From Dietzia sp. NCCP-2495 (GTDB lineage: Bacteria > Actinomycetota > Actinomycetes > Mycobacteriales > Mycobacteriaceae), in contig NZ_BRVN01000002.1 in the NCBI RefSeq assembly GCF_026011735.1, positions 310,001 through 374,000 on the forward strand: a DNA stretch of 64,000 nt, in the 5' to 3' direction. How positions within the stretch are numbered: the first letter of the stretch is position 1; each line of letters starts with the position of its first letter. The position numbers and the translations under genes were made by a program. The notes beneath the pieces were generated by a model that had not been told where the DNA came from, did not search any database, and saw nothing but the letters and a program-made list of their open reading frames with translations. Shown in pieces: positions 36,232 to 46,386 of this stretch.

Positions 36232-36708
36232 GTGACCGACACCGACCCCGTCGACTCAGGACGCGAACGAGCCTTTGTCGGGTACGGGACGCACCGTCCC
36301 AAGCTCGACGACAAGGGTCGACTGACGATTCCCGCCCGGTTCAGGCCTGGCCTGGCGGACGGGGTCGTGGTGTGTGGGTGGTTCACCAACACGCTCTCGG
36401 TCTTCCCGGAAGACGAGTTCGATGCGCTGGTCAGAAAGGTCCGGCCGACCGCCAACCTCAGTGAGAGGCACATGGCGTTCTTCCGGCTCCTGGTGAGCGG
36501 CGCGGAAGTCCAGCAGTTGGACTCGCAGGGGCGGATATCCATCCCGGTGAGTCAGCGGAACTACGCAGGTCTCGGTAAGGACTGCGTCGTCAACGGTCTC
36601 GGGGAGCGCCTCGAGGTCTGGGACGCCGACGCGTGGGATCGCTACAGCGAGGAGAACCTGCCCGTGTTCTCCGAGATGGAGGGCACCTCGCTCGGGATCG
36701 AGTTCTGA
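36232..36708 (+). CDS. mraZ: Transcriptional regulator MraZ
   Basis: 158-residue regulator with two AbrB/SpoVT-like halves: [15 protein letters not shown] and [16 protein letters not shown]. These are the DxxGR motifs that bind TGGG-type repeats as an octameric ring. An N-terminal extension of about 15 residues is actinobacterial. GTG 36232 follows AGGAGGT at 36220-36226. It heads the division and cell-wall cluster and very likely represses its own promoter through the GTGGG boxes just upstream. Confidence 0.96.
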   Translation: MTDTDPVDSGRERAFVGYGTHRPKLDDKGRLTIPARFRPGLADGVVVCGWFTNTLSVFPEDEFDALVRKVRPTANLSERHMAFFRLLVSGAEVQQLDSQGRISIPVSQRNYAGLGKDCVVNGLGERLEVWDADAWDRYSEENLPVFSEMEGTSLGIEF

Positions 36709-36880
36709 TCCGGAGCGGAATGAAACGACGAGCACGGCACGGCACCACGGACGGAGCCCCCAGGCCCCTGCCCGGTACCACCCTGACGTACTTCCCCAAC
36801 GCCAGGTGGGTCCCGGACGGGGACCAGGGGGCTTCACCACAACCGGAGCACGAACGACAATCCGGACGCGAGGAGGCGAG

Positions 36881-37897
36881 ATGGCGGGACAGCCCGATGC
36901 CGACCGCGAAGCTGCGCGCCCCGGACACGTCCCGGTCTTCCTCGAGCGGACCATCGAACTCTTCAGGCCAGTCGTCGACGCGGCCGAAGGCCGTATCCCG
37001 GTCATCGTCGACGGCACTCTCGGGCTCGGAGGCCACACCTCCCACCTGCTTGCCGAGTTCGACTCTCTCCATGTCCTCGGCGTGGACCGGGACCCCGCCG
37101 CACTGGAGATGGCGACGCGGCGTCTCACCGCGTTCCGCGACCGCTTCACCCCGGTGCACGCGCGGTTCGACGACTTCGACGCCATCACGTCGGCGCTGCC
37201 GGCGGAATCCGTGGATGCGGCCGGTCCCGCGATCGACGGAATCCTCCTGGACTTCGGTGTCTCCTCGATGCAGCTCGATGTGGCTGACCGCGGCTTCGCC
37301 TACTCAGTGGACGCACCACTCGACATGCGGATGGACCCCACCTCGGGGCCGACTGCCGCGGACATTCTGGCCGGCTACTCGCGGGGAGACCTCGCGCGGA
37401 TCTTCCGCGTCTACGGCGAGGAGCGATTCGCCCGTCAGATCGCCGCTGCGATCGTCCGACGCCGGGAGGCCGAGCCGCTCACGACGAGTTCCCAGCTCGT
37501 CGAGTTGCTCTACGACACCATCCCGCAGGGTGCCCGCCGCACCGGGGGACATCCCGGTAAGCGGGTGTTCCAGGCGCTGCGAATCGAGGTCAACTCCGAG
37601 CTCGAAGCCGTGGAGAACGCCGTGACGGGCTACCTCGACCTGCTCCGCACGGACGGTCGGGCGGTCTTCATGTCGTACCACTCGCTCGAGGACAAGATCG
37701 TCAAGCGCGAACTGTCCGAGAGGACCGCATCCAGAACGCCGGCGGGACTGCCCGTGGAGCTGCCAGGCCACGGACCGGAGTTCGCGGCAGTCACCCGCGG
37801 CGCCGAGAAGGCCTCGCAAGACGAGATAGACCACAACCCGCGCTCGGCCTCGGTCCGTGTGCGCTGTGTCCGACGTATCGACGGGAGAAACTCATGA
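36881..37897 (+). CDS. rsmH: 16S rRNA m4C1402 methyltransferase
   Basis: SAM-dependent N4 methylation of C1402 in 16S rRNA. The 338-residue protein has [12 protein letters not shown], the SAM loop [26 protein letters not shown], and the C-terminal [15 protein letters not shown] motif. AGGAGG 5 nt before ATG 36881 sets the start. The 172-nt gap from mraZ shows no separate feature. The stop overlaps the ftsL start by 4 nt. Confidence 0.96.
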   Translation: MAGQPDADREAARPGHVPVFLERTIELFRPVVDAAEGRIPVIVDGTLGLGGHTSHLLAEFDSLHVLGVDRDPAALEMATRRLTAFRDRFTPVHARFDDFDAITSALPAESVDAAGPAIDGILLDFGVSSMQLDVADRGFAYSVDAPLDMRMDPTSGPTAADILAGYSRGDLARIFRVYGEERFARQIAAAIVRRREAEPLTTSSQLVELLYDTIPQGARRTGGHPGKRVFQALRIEVNSELEAVENAVTGYLDLLRTDGRAVFMSYHSLEDKIVKRELSERTASRTPAGLPVELPGHGPEFAAVTRGAEKASQDEIDHNPRSASVRVRCVRRIDGRNS

Positions 37898-38694
37898 CGA
37901 GCACCATCGACACTGTCGACGCCGGAAACGGGGTCGACGACGACACGGCAAACGCCCCGGATGTCGGGACGCCGGAACGGACGGGCCGGTCGGGCCGAGG
38001 GATAGGCCTTCGGCGCAGGCCGGTCACCCGGTCGGTGCGTGGACGGCGAACCGTCGTCGTCCCGGCAGAACGCCTCACCCCGGCGGAGCTCGCATCACGT
38101 GTGCCCTTCGTCGTCGTCCTGCTGTTCGTCATCGGTGCCGGCGTCGGCGGCACCCTGTTGCTCTCGGCCCAGACCACCCAGGACACCTATGACCTGAAGA
38201 ACGCGCGCGACGCCAATGTGGAACTCGTGGAGCGCATGGAGTCGCTCGAGGCCTCCAACGAGCGAGCACGGTCCGCAGAGGTGCTCGCCCAGCGGGCCGA
38301 GAAGCTCGGGATGCTGGGAGTGGCCAGCGCGCCGATCCTGACCCGTGGCTCGGACGGGGTCCTGGAGATCGTGGGTGAACCGGAGGCGACGCTCGGCGCG
38401 CCGATCAAGCCGTTGCAGCCCGCTCCGGTAGCGTCCGATCCGTCGAAGCCGTCGGACCGCGATGGATTCGACGCCCCGCCCGCCCAGGCCCCCCAGGACC
38501 GCGCGCCCAGAGGGGTCGCTCCCGTTCCGTACCCGCCAGCGCCACAGTCCCCGATGGTCAGCCCCGGACAGTCGGCACCCGCTTCGCCGGCCGAACCCGA
38601 ACCGTCGGCTGAACCCGAGCCGCAGGCCCCGGCTCCGGTGGCTCCCGGCGGAGACGTCGCCACCCTGGCGCCGGTGCCGGGGCAGTCCTTCTAG
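37894..38694 (+). CDS. ftsL: FtsL-like septum protein with long Pro-rich tail
   Basis: 266 residues, at the ftsL position between rsmH and ftsI. A basic cytoplasmic N terminus (about 1-68), one transmembrane helix (about 69-90) and a leucine-zipper-like coiled coil (about 95-135) are as expected for FtsL, a bitopic partner of FtsQ/FtsB in the divisome. The extracytoplasmic C terminus is unusually long, about 110 residues rich in Pro, Ala and Glu. Sequence conservation is low, so assignment rests on order and topology. Confidence 0.8.
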   Translation: MTSTIDTVDAGNGVDDDTANAPDVGTPERTGRSGRGIGLRRRPVTRSVRGRRTVVVPAERLTPAELASRVPFVVVLLFVIGAGVGGTLLLSAQTTQDTYDLKNARDANVELVERMESLEASNERARSAEVLAQRAEKLGMLGVASAPILTRGSDGVLEIVGEPEATLGAPIKPLQPAPVASDPSKPSDRDGFDAPPAQAPQDRAPRGVAPVPYPPAPQSPMVSPGQSAPASPAEPEPSAEPEPQAPAPVAPGGDVATLAPVPGQSF

Positions 38695-38719
38695 AAGACA
38701 GACCGCGAAAGGCCACTCG

Positions 38720-40618
38720 ATGACCGACCGACGACACCCGGGAACGGGTCGACGGGTCCCTCCGGGCGTCGCTCGCCCGGCGGCGCCCGGAGGCGGGCGG
38801 CTGCCGAACCGGTCGGGTCGAATCCGGACCACGGCGTCCACCGACCGTAGGTTCACCCTCATGAGGACGGCGTTGGTCCTCATCCTCGTGGTCGCGCTCG
38901 TCAAGCTGCTGTGGGTCCAGACCGTCGGTGGAACCGAACTCGCGGCACGAGCGGAGAGTCAGCGGCAGGTGCAGGAGGTGCTCCCGGCCACCCGTGGCTC
39001 GATCATCGACGTGGCGGGGGAGCCGATCGCGTTCACGCGGGAGGCCCGGGACCTGTCCATCCAGCCCCATGTCGAGGCGGAGAACGCGAAGGCCAGGCGT
39101 GAGCTGGACAGCACCAAGCCGACGTGGGACGAGTTGGTCGAGGACATCGTCGACGAGTTCGAGACGGTTCTCGGTGACTCGGTCGACCGCGAGGAGATCG
39201 AGGCCAAGCTCACCTCCGACGCCGGCTTCACCTATCTCGTCCGCAACGTCGACGTTACCCAGGCCAACGCCATCACCAAGAAGTTCCCGATGATCGGTGC
39301 CGAACGGGTCGACATCCGCGAGTACCCCGGCGGCGCTCTCGCCGCCAACGTCGTGGGTGCCACCACCAAGAGTGACGAGGGCAAACTCATCGGACTCCAG
39401 GGCATCGAGGCCTTCTTCAACGATGCGCTCGACGGCGAGGACGGCAAGCAGACCTTCGACCGCGCGCAGGACAACACGGTCATCCCCGGCACGTTGCGCA
39501 ATGTCACCGAGCCCCGGGACGGCGACACGGTACGACTCACGTTGGACGCCGACCTCCAGTGGTACGTCCAGAAGGCCATCCAGTCCGCCAAGGACTCCTC
39601 CGGCGCGGAGAATGCCTCGGCTGTGGTGCTCGACGCGAAGACCGGTGAGGTCCGCGCGATGGCCAATGACAACACCTTCAACCCGGCCGTCGGGATCGGC
39701 AAGGAACTCGAGCGCGGGGCGGACCTCGGTAACCCGGCCGTGACGACCCCGTTCGAGCCCGGATCAGTGCAGAAGATCATCACCGCCGCCGCGGCGATCG
39801 AGGCCGGACTCACGGACCCGGAAGAGGTGCACTCGGTCGACGGCAGTATCAGTATGGAAGGTGTCACCGTCTCCGACGCCTGGCAGCACGGTCCCGAGGC
39901 CTACACGACGGCCGGCATCTTCGGGAAATCGTCCAACGTCGGCACTCTGATGCTCGCGCAGCGGGTCGGGAAATCCGCATTCTCCGAGTACCTGGACAAG
40001 TTCGGACTCGGACAGCGCACCGGCATCGCGCTGGCCGGTGAGTCCGAGGGCCTCGTCCCGGACCTGCAGAACTGGCAGGGCGGCACCTTCGCCAACCTCC
40101 CCATCGGTCAGGGCCTGTCCATGACCACGCTGCAGATGGCGGGGATCTACCAGACCATCGCGAACGACGGCGTGCGTGTCCCTCCCCGGATCGTCGCCGA
40201 GACCGTCGGGCCCGACGGTCAGTCCACGAAGGTGGAGCGACCGGAAGGCGAGCGGGTCGTGAGCGAGCAGACTGCACGGACGGTCCGCGACATGTTCCGG
40301 GGGGTCACGCAGTCCGGCGGCACGGGACCCCAGGCGGCCGTGGCCGGGTACCAGATCAGCGGAAAGACCGGTACCGCGCAGCAGATCGACCCGGGGTGTT
40401 CGTGCTACTCGAACTCCAGGTACTGGATCACGTTCTCCGGGATCCTGCCCGCCGATGACCCCAGGTACGTGATCGCGATCATGCTCGACGCACCGTCGCG
40501 GGGCGTCCTCGGCGCGTCGGCCGCCCCGCTGTTCCACGACATCGCGAGCTGGCTCATCAACAGGGACAACATCCCGCCGTCGGCCCCGGCCGAGGATGTG
40601 GTCCTGCAGGCGCGGTGA
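38720..40618 (+). CDS. ftsI: Septal peptidoglycan transpeptidase PBP3
   Basis: 632-residue class B penicillin-binding protein that crosslinks septal peptidoglycan with FtsW. It has a cytoplasmic N-terminal tail, a transmembrane helix (about 52-72), and a dimerisation domain starting RGSIIDVAGEPIA. The transpeptidase domain carries SxxK in FEPGSVQKI, SxN in GKSSNVGT and KTG in SGKTGTAQQ. ATG 38720 with AAAGG 8 nt upstream is chosen. Two cysteines (CSCYS) near the active-site region are seen in actinobacterial relatives. Confidence 0.96.
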   Translation: MTDRRHPGTGRRVPPGVARPAAPGGGRLPNRSGRIRTTASTDRRFTLMRTALVLILVVALVKLLWVQTVGGTELAARAESQRQVQEVLPATRGSIIDVAGEPIAFTREARDLSIQPHVEAENAKARRELDSTKPTWDELVEDIVDEFETVLGDSVDREEIEAKLTSDAGFTYLVRNVDVTQANAITKKFPMIGAERVDIREYPGGALAANVVGATTKSDEGKLIGLQGIEAFFNDALDGEDGKQTFDRAQDNTVIPGTLRNVTEPRDGDTVRLTLDADLQWYVQKAIQSAKDSSGAENASAVVLDAKTGEVRAMANDNTFNPAVGIGKELERGADLGNPAVTTPFEPGSVQKIITAAAAIEAGLTDPEEVHSVDGSISMEGVTVSDAWQHGPEAYTTAGIFGKSSNVGTLMLAQRVGKSAFSEYLDKFGLGQRTGIALAGESEGLVPDLQNWQGGTFANLPIGQGLSMTTLQMAGIYQTIANDGVRVPPRIVAETVGPDGQSTKVERPEGERVVSEQTARTVRDMFRGVTQSGGTGPQAAVAGYQISGKTGTAQQIDPGCSCYSNSRYWITFSGILPADDPRYVIAIMLDAPSRGVLGASAAPLFHDIASWLINRDNIPPSAPAEDVVLQAR

Positions 40619-40692
40619 CCTGCGCCCGGCAGGGTAGCGTGTAGCGGGTTCACAGGAGGGCACGAACGGAGAAGGCGAGGCGGGAACAGGCG

Positions 40693-42276
40693 ATGATCAC
40701 AGCTGCACAGTTGGCCAGAGCGGTGGATGCCACGCTGCTCTCGGACGCGGGCGACGCCGGTCGGGACGGTGGTCCTGGTGCCGGTGTCGAGCTCACCGGT
40801 GCCACCATCCGGGCCCAGGACGCGGGTCCCGGAGTGCTGTTCGCGGCGCTCCCGGGTGCGAAGGTCCACGGTGCCTCGTTCGCCGCGGAGGCCGTGGAGG
40901 CCGGTGCGTCGGCGGTCCTCACCGATCCGGCCGGGGTCGAGCTCATGGCCCAGATCGCCGATCGGCTCCCCGTCCTCGTGCACCCCTCGCCCCGGTCCAT
41001 CCTGGGTGCCGCCTCGGCGATCGTCGCGGGGGACCCGTCCGCCGAGCTGGACGTGGTGGGGATCACCGGCACCTCTGGCAAGACCACCACGTCGTACCTC
41101 GTCGAGGCCGCGCTCGAGGGGTGCGGCGCGATCGCGGGCCTGATCGGGACCACGGGCAGTCGGATCGCCGGGCGGCCACTGCGCAGTCGCCTCACCACCC
41201 CCGAGGCGCCTGAGTTCCAGGTGCTCCTCGGTCGCATGCGCGACGAGGGGGCCCGCGCGGTCGCGGCGGAGGTCTCGAGCCATGCGCTCCGACTGGGCCG
41301 GGTCGACGGCACGCGGTTCGCGGTCGGTGCGTTCCTCAACCTCTCCCAGGACCATCTGGATTTCCATCCGGACATGGAGGACTACTTCCGTGCCAAGTGT
41401 CGGCTGTTCGACGCCGCGGCGGACCCGGGTTCGGCCGTGCGTCCGGCCGGCGCCGCCGTCGTGGTGGTCGACGACGAGTGGGGCCGCCGACTCCGCGAGC
41501 TGCGTCCTGATGCCGTCACAGTCTCATCCGTGCCCGGCGCGTCCGCCGACTGGACGGCGGGGGAGTCCGTCACCACCGACCGCGATACCCAGACCTTCAC
41601 TGCCCACGGTCCGGACGGGTTCACCGTCGACGTGGAGTTGCCGATCCTCGGCCGGTTCAACGTGTCGAACGCCCTCGTCGCCCTGGCTGTGGTGGGCGCT
41701 CTCGGAGTCGACCTCCACGCCGCCGCCGAGGGCCTGCGGCATGTCCGCGTCCCGGGTCGCCTCGAGCCCGTCGTCCGGGGCCAGGACTTCCGGGTGCTCG
41801 TCGACTACGCCCACAAGCCCGGTGCCGTCGAGGCGGTCCTGCGGTCGGTCCGCGCCCAGGCGGCGGGCCGGATCGCCGTGGTGCTCGGCGCGGGAGGCGA
41901 CAGGGACCCGGGCAAGCGCGCACTCATGGGCGCGGCCGCGGCGGAGGTCGCCGACCTGGTGGTGGTCACGGACGACAACCCGAGGTCGGAGGATCCGGCC
42001 ACGATTCGAGCCGCCGTGCGCGCGGGTGCCGAGGACGCGGCCGGAGACCGCGCACAGGTCCTGGAGATCGGTGATCGTGGCGAGGCTATCGGCGCCGCGA
42101 TCGACTGGGCCCAGATGGGCGACGTCGTGGTGATCGCCGGCAAGGGCCACGAGACCGGCCAGGAGATCAACGGCGTCGTGCACCCCTTCGACGACCGGGT
42201 CCGTGCCGCCGAGGAACTCAGCAGACGATTGGCCAACACCGCCCCTGCGGGCGAGACGGAGGACAGCAACTCATGA
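40693..42276 (+). CDS. murE: UDP-MurNAc-tripeptide synthetase (meso-DAP adding)
   Basis: Adds meso-diaminopimelate to UDP-MurNAc-L-Ala-D-Glu. The 527-residue Mur ligase has the P-loop GITGTSGKTTTSY, the carbamylated lysine region FRAKCRLF, and DDNPRSEDP, whose DNPR motif marks meso-DAP specificity, so the wall is of the A1gamma DAP type. The stop overlaps murF by 4 nt. Confidence 0.96.
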   Translation: MITAAQLARAVDATLLSDAGDAGRDGGPGAGVELTGATIRAQDAGPGVLFAALPGAKVHGASFAAEAVEAGASAVLTDPAGVELMAQIADRLPVLVHPSPRSILGAASAIVAGDPSAELDVVGITGTSGKTTTSYLVEAALEGCGAIAGLIGTTGSRIAGRPLRSRLTTPEAPEFQVLLGRMRDEGARAVAAEVSSHALRLGRVDGTRFAVGAFLNLSQDHLDFHPDMEDYFRAKCRLFDAAADPGSAVRPAGAAVVVVDDEWGRRLRELRPDAVTVSSVPGASADWTAGESVTTDRDTQTFTAHGPDGFTVDVELPILGRFNVSNALVALAVVGALGVDLHAAAEGLRHVRVPGRLEPVVRGQDFRVLVDYAHKPGAVEAVLRSVRAQAAGRIAVVLGAGGDRDPGKRALMGAAAAEVADLVVVTDDNPRSEDPATIRAAVRAGAEDAAGDRAQVLEIGDRGEAIGAAIDWAQMGDVVVIAGKGHETGQEINGVVHPFDDRVRAAEELSRRLANTAPAGETEDSNS

Positions 42277-43778
42277 TCGACCTCACTCTCGGTGAGATCG
42301 CCGAGATCGTCGGCGGTCGGTTGATCGGAGGTGAGTCGTCCACCGCGGTCACGGGGTCCGTCGAGTTCGATTCCCGTCGACTCACCCCGGGAGGACTGTT
42401 CCTCGCGTTGCCCGGCGAGCGGGTCGACGGCCACGATTTCGTCGGCCGTGCCCTCGACGCGGGTGCGGCGGGAGCCCTGGTCGCCCGCGAGGTCGAGGGC
42501 GTGGACGGCGCCCAGATCGTCGTGCCTCTCCTCGATCGTCGCCAGACGAACGCCATGGCGCTCGCCGCGGACGCCGACGGGTCCGGTGCGTCGGTGCTCG
42601 CGGCCCTGGGCCTGCTCGCCCGCGCCAGCATCGAGCGTCTCGTCGCCGACCACGGACTCACTGTCGTCGGCGTGACCGGCTCGTCTGGCAAGACCAGCAC
42701 CAAGGACCTCATCGGTGCCGTGTTGTCGGCGGCGGGCACCGTCGTCGCCCCGCCCGGGTCGTTCAACAACGAGATCGGCCACCCGTGGACCGCCCTACGG
42801 GCGGACGAGTCGACCGATTTCCTCGTCCTCGAGCTCAGCGCCCGCGCCCCCGGTAACATCACCGAGCTCGCGGCCATCGCTCCGCCGCGCATCGGTGTGG
42901 TCCTCAACGTGGGTACCGCGCATTTGGGCGAGTTCGGGTCCCGGGAGGTCATCGCCGCGACCAAAGGGGAGCTGGTCGAGGCACTGCCGTCGGCCGCCGA
43001 CGGTGGTGTCGCGGTGTTGAACGACGACGACGAGCGGGTCGCCGCGATGGACACGCGCACATCCGCCGAGGTGGTGCGTGTCGGGCTCTCGGGTTCGGCG
43101 GGCATCCGCGCGGAGAAGATCTCCTTGGACGAGGAGGTGCGCGCCTCCTTCCGGCTCATCACGCCGCAGGGTGAGGCCGATGTCTCCCTGAAAGTCCACG
43201 GTGAGCACCAGATCGGCAACGCCCTGTCCGCAGCGGCCGTGGGGCTGGCCTGCGGGATGGGTGTGGAGCAGGTGGCGGCGGCCCTCGGGACCGCGGAGTC
43301 CGCCTCGGAACGCCGCATGGACGTGCGCGTCACCGCGGACGGCGTCACCGTGATCAACGACTCGTACAACGCCAACCCGGACTCGGTCCGGGCCGCGCTC
43401 AAGTCACTTGCCGTGATGGCCCGGTCCTCGGGCGGACACCGCCGGACCTGGGCGGTCCTGGGGGAGATGGCCGAACTCGGGGACGAGTCGGTGATCGAGC
43501 ACGACCTGGTGGGACGCTTCCTCGTCCGGCTGGACGTGTCCCAGCTCGTCGTCGTCGGACTGGGACGTCCCCAACGCGCCCTGTTCCAGGGCGCGGTCCA
43601 GGAGGGATCGTGGGGATCGGAGGCGGAGCACGTCGCGACCGCCGAGGAGGCCATGGCGATCCTGTCCGAGAGTGTGGAGCCGGGCGACATCGTCCTGGTG
43701 AAGGCCTCGTCGGCCGTCGGTTTGTGGAGCGTCGCCGAGCACCTGCTCGCGTCGCGTGGTGAGGAGAACCAGCAGTGA
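42273..43778 (+). CDS. murF: UDP-MurNAc-pentapeptide synthetase
   Basis: Adds D-Ala-D-Ala to complete the stem peptide. The 501-residue Mur ligase has the P-loop [27 protein letters not shown], and the C-terminal [15 protein letters not shown] typical of MurF. It overlaps murE and mraY by 4 nt at both ends, showing tight translational coupling. Confidence 0.96.
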   Translation: MIDLTLGEIAEIVGGRLIGGESSTAVTGSVEFDSRRLTPGGLFLALPGERVDGHDFVGRALDAGAAGALVAREVEGVDGAQIVVPLLDRRQTNAMALAADADGSGASVLAALGLLARASIERLVADHGLTVVGVTGSSGKTSTKDLIGAVLSAAGTVVAPPGSFNNEIGHPWTALRADESTDFLVLELSARAPGNITELAAIAPPRIGVVLNVGTAHLGEFGSREVIAATKGELVEALPSAADGGVAVLNDDDERVAAMDTRTSAEVVRVGLSGSAGIRAEKISLDEEVRASFRLITPQGEADVSLKVHGEHQIGNALSAAAVGLACGMGVEQVAAALGTAESASERRMDVRVTADGVTVINDSYNANPDSVRAALKSLAVMARSSGGHRRTWAVLGEMAELGDESVIEHDLVGRFLVRLDVSQLVVVGLGRPQRALFQGAVQEGSWGSEAEHVATAEEAMAILSESVEPGDIVLVKASSAVGLWSVAEHLLASRGEENQQ

Positions 43779-44866
43779 CCCAGATCATGATCGCCGGCAT
43801 CGTGGCGTTCGTCGTGAGCATCTTCCTCACCCCGATGCTCATCATCTACTTCCGTCGCCACGGGTACGGCCAGGAGATCCGGCTCGAGGGGCCCAAGTCC
43901 CACATGAGCAAGCGGGGGACGCCCAACATGGGTGGCCTCGCGATCCTGGCGGCGGTGTGGCTCGGCTACGTCGTGGCGGGCATCGTCGGGCACGTGACCG
44001 TGGGCGGTGGGGGGTTCACCGCCTCCGGCCTGCTCATCCTCGGTCTGGCCACCGCGTTGGCCGTGGTGGGCATGATCGATGACGGCCTCAAGGTGTTCAA
44101 GCGGCAGAACAAGGGCCTGGGCATCCTGTCCAAGACGCTCGGTCAGGTCGTGGCGGCGATCGTGTTCGCCGTCCTGGTCCTGCAGTTCCGCAACGCGGAC
44201 GGCCTGACCCCGGGCAGCCGGTCGCTGAGCTACGTGCGCGATTTCGTCGCGGTGGCGTTCCCGTTCGTGGTCTTCCTGATCTTCATCGTGGTCCTGGTGT
44301 GGGGCTGGTCCAACGCGGTCAACTTCACCGACGGCCTGGACGGTCTCGCGGCCGGGTCCATGGCGATGGTGATGGGCACGTACGTGGTGTTCAGCTTCTG
44401 GCAGTTCCGCTACTCGTGCTTCTCGCCGGCAGAGGGCGTGAACCTGTCCGGGTGCTACCAGGTCCGTGACCCGCTCGATATCGCCGTGGTCTGCTCCGCG
44501 GCCCTGGGCGCGTGCCTGGGCTTCCTGTGGTGGAACGCGGCCCCGGCCAAGATCTTCATGGGGGACACCGGCTCGATGTTCCTCGGCGGCATCGTCGCCG
44601 GCGTCTCGGTGGTCTCCCGGACCGAGCTGCTCATGGTCGTGGTGGGCGCGGTGTTCGTGATCGAGTTCGTCTCGGTCATCATCCAGGTCGGCGCGTTCAA
44701 GACCACGGGCCGTCGTCCGTTCCGTATGACGCCGATCCACCACCACTTCGAGAACGGTGGCTGGGCCGAGACCACGGTGACGATCCGGTTCTGGCTCCTC
44801 GTCGCCATCTCCTGTGGTCTGGCGATCGCGCTGTTCTACGGCGACTGGCTCGCGGCGTCGTCGTGA
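43775..44866 (+). CDS. mraY: Phospho-MurNAc-pentapeptide transferase
   Basis: Moves phospho-MurNAc-pentapeptide to undecaprenyl phosphate, giving lipid I. The 363-residue membrane protein has about ten helices and the family motifs [11 protein letters not shown] (catalytic Asp pair), [21 protein letters not shown] and [15 protein letters not shown] lies 8 nt before GTG 43775. Confidence 0.97.
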   Translation: MTQIMIAGIVAFVVSIFLTPMLIIYFRRHGYGQEIRLEGPKSHMSKRGTPNMGGLAILAAVWLGYVVAGIVGHVTVGGGGFTASGLLILGLATALAVVGMIDDGLKVFKRQNKGLGILSKTLGQVVAAIVFAVLVLQFRNADGLTPGSRSLSYVRDFVAVAFPFVVFLIFIVVLVWGWSNAVNFTDGLDGLAAGSMAMVMGTYVVFSFWQFRYSCFSPAEGVNLSGCYQVRDPLDIAVVCSAALGACLGFLWWNAAPAKIFMGDTGSMFLGGIVAGVSVVSRTELLMVVVGAVFVIEFVSVIIQVGAFKTTGRRPFRMTPIHHHFENGGWAETTVTIRFWLLVAISCGLAIALFYGDWLAASS

Positions 44867-44874
44867 GGAGCGCC

Positions 44875-46383
44875 GTGACCGATCTCGACGTGCGGGAGCT
44901 GGCCGGCGCGCGCGTACTCGTGCTGGGCGCAGGCGTGTCCGGTCCGGGTGCCGTGCGGATCCTCGTTGCGCTGGGTGCCGAACCGGTGGTGGCCGATTCG
45001 CGGCCGGAGGCGATCAGTCGGCTGCGCGACGCGCTGCCCGAGGGCGTGACGTGTGCCGGGGCGGACCTGGACCGTGCGGCGGAGCTGATCGCGTCGGCAG
45101 GTGACCCGAGCGGGTCGGGCGAGGGGGACGATCCTGCCGGTGCGGGTGTCGACCTGGTGGTGACGAGCCCCGGCTGGCGTCCCGATTCGGCGCTGCTGGT
45201 GGCCGCCGCCGAGCGGGGTGTGCCGGTGTGGGGTGATGTGGAGCTGGCGTGGCGCGCCGACACCGCAGAGCTGTTCGGTCCGCGCCGGACGTGGCTCGCC
45301 GTGACGGGCACCAACGGCAAGACCACCACCACGTCCATGCTCGAGGCCATCTGTCTCGAGGCGGGGATGTCCGCCCGCGCGTGCGGGAATATCGGCCTGC
45401 CGGTGACGGACGTCCTGCTCGCCGAGCCGCGCGTGGACGTGCTCGCCGCCGAGTTGTCGAGCTTCCAGCTCCACTGGGCGCCGAGTTGCCGACCGGACGT
45501 GGGCGTGGTGCTCAACGTCGCCGAGGACCATCTGGACTGGCACGGGTCGATGGAGGCCTACGCCGCGGCCAAGGCGCAGGTTCTCTCCGGCGACGTGGCG
45601 GTGGCGGGGGTCGACGACGAGATCGCGACGCGGCTGCTCACCGCAGCCCCGGCCGCCACGCGGATCGGTGTGCGCCTGGGCGAGCCGGCCCCCGGTGAGT
45701 TCGGGGTCACCGACGGCGTTCTCACCGCGCGGCCGGCCAGCACGGGCGACAACGACGACGACAACCCTGTCCCGCTGATGCCGGCCGCCGACGTCCGCCC
45801 CGCAGGGCCCGCGGGCGTGCTCGACGCACTGGCGGCCTCGGCCGTCGCGATGTCGGTCGGTGCCGGTCCCGACCATGTCGCCTCCGCCCTGCGTGCGTTC
45901 AACGTCGGAGCGCACCGCGCCGAGCCGGTCGACACGGTCGACGGCGTGCATTTCGTGGACGACTCCAAGGCCACCAACCCCCACGCGGCGAGGACCTCGT
46001 TGCTCGCGGGCGGCGGCCGTGTCTGGATCGCCGGAGGCCTGCTCAAGGGCGCCGACGTGGATCCGCTGGTCGCCGAGGTGGCCGACGTGCTGCGCGGCGT
46101 GGTGCTCGTCGGACGGGATCGCGGTCGGATCGCCGAGGCATTGGCCCGACACGCCCCCGACGTGCCCGTGGTCGAGCTGGCCTCGGGGGACGATGGCGTT
46201 GCTGCGGGTCCCGACGAGCCGCAGCAGACGATGGACCGTGCGGTCGCCGAGGCCGCGCGGATGGCCACCGGCGGCGACACCGTGCTACTAGCCCCCGCGG
46301 CCGCGTCGATGGACATGTTCACCGACTACGGCCACCGAGGGCGCAGCTTCGTCCTCGCCGTGGCCCGCCTGGCCGGGAGGTAG
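44875..46383 (+). CDS. murD: UDP-MurNAc-L-alanine:D-glutamate ligase
   Basis: Adds D-Glu to UDP-MurNAc-L-Ala. The product is 502 residues; the Rossmann N domain has VLVLGAGVSGPGAVR, then the P-loop AVTGTNGKTTTTS, NVAEDHLDWHGS and FVDDSKATNPHA. An acidic Gly-rich insert near residue 80 is a local feature. GAGGAG at 44865-44870 favours GTG 44875; GTG 44863, overlapping the mraY stop, is the alternative. Confidence 0.95.
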   Translation: MTDLDVRELAGARVLVLGAGVSGPGAVRILVALGAEPVVADSRPEAISRLRDALPEGVTCAGADLDRAAELIASAGDPSGSGEGDDPAGAGVDLVVTSPGWRPDSALLVAAAERGVPVWGDVELAWRADTAELFGPRRTWLAVTGTNGKTTTTSMLEAICLEAGMSARACGNIGLPVTDVLLAEPRVDVLAAELSSFQLHWAPSCRPDVGVVLNVAEDHLDWHGSMEAYAAAKAQVLSGDVAVAGVDDEIATRLLTAAPAATRIGVRLGEPAPGEFGVTDGVLTARPASTGDNDDDNPVPLMPAADVRPAGPAGVLDALAASAVAMSVGAGPDHVASALRAFNVGAHRAEPVDTVDGVHFVDDSKATNPHAARTSLLAGGGRVWIAGGLLKGADVDPLVAEVADVLRGVVLVGRDRGRIAEALARHAPDVPVVELASGDDGVAAGPDEPQQTMDRAVAEAARMATGGDTVLLAPAAASMDMFTDYGHRGRSFVLAVARLAGR

Positions 46384-46386
46384 AAC

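Noticed and set aside
42218-44746. 842-codon open frame antisense to murF and mraY
   Set aside because: Antisense shadow of two well-defined genes; Ser/Arg/Thr-rich with no family pattern.
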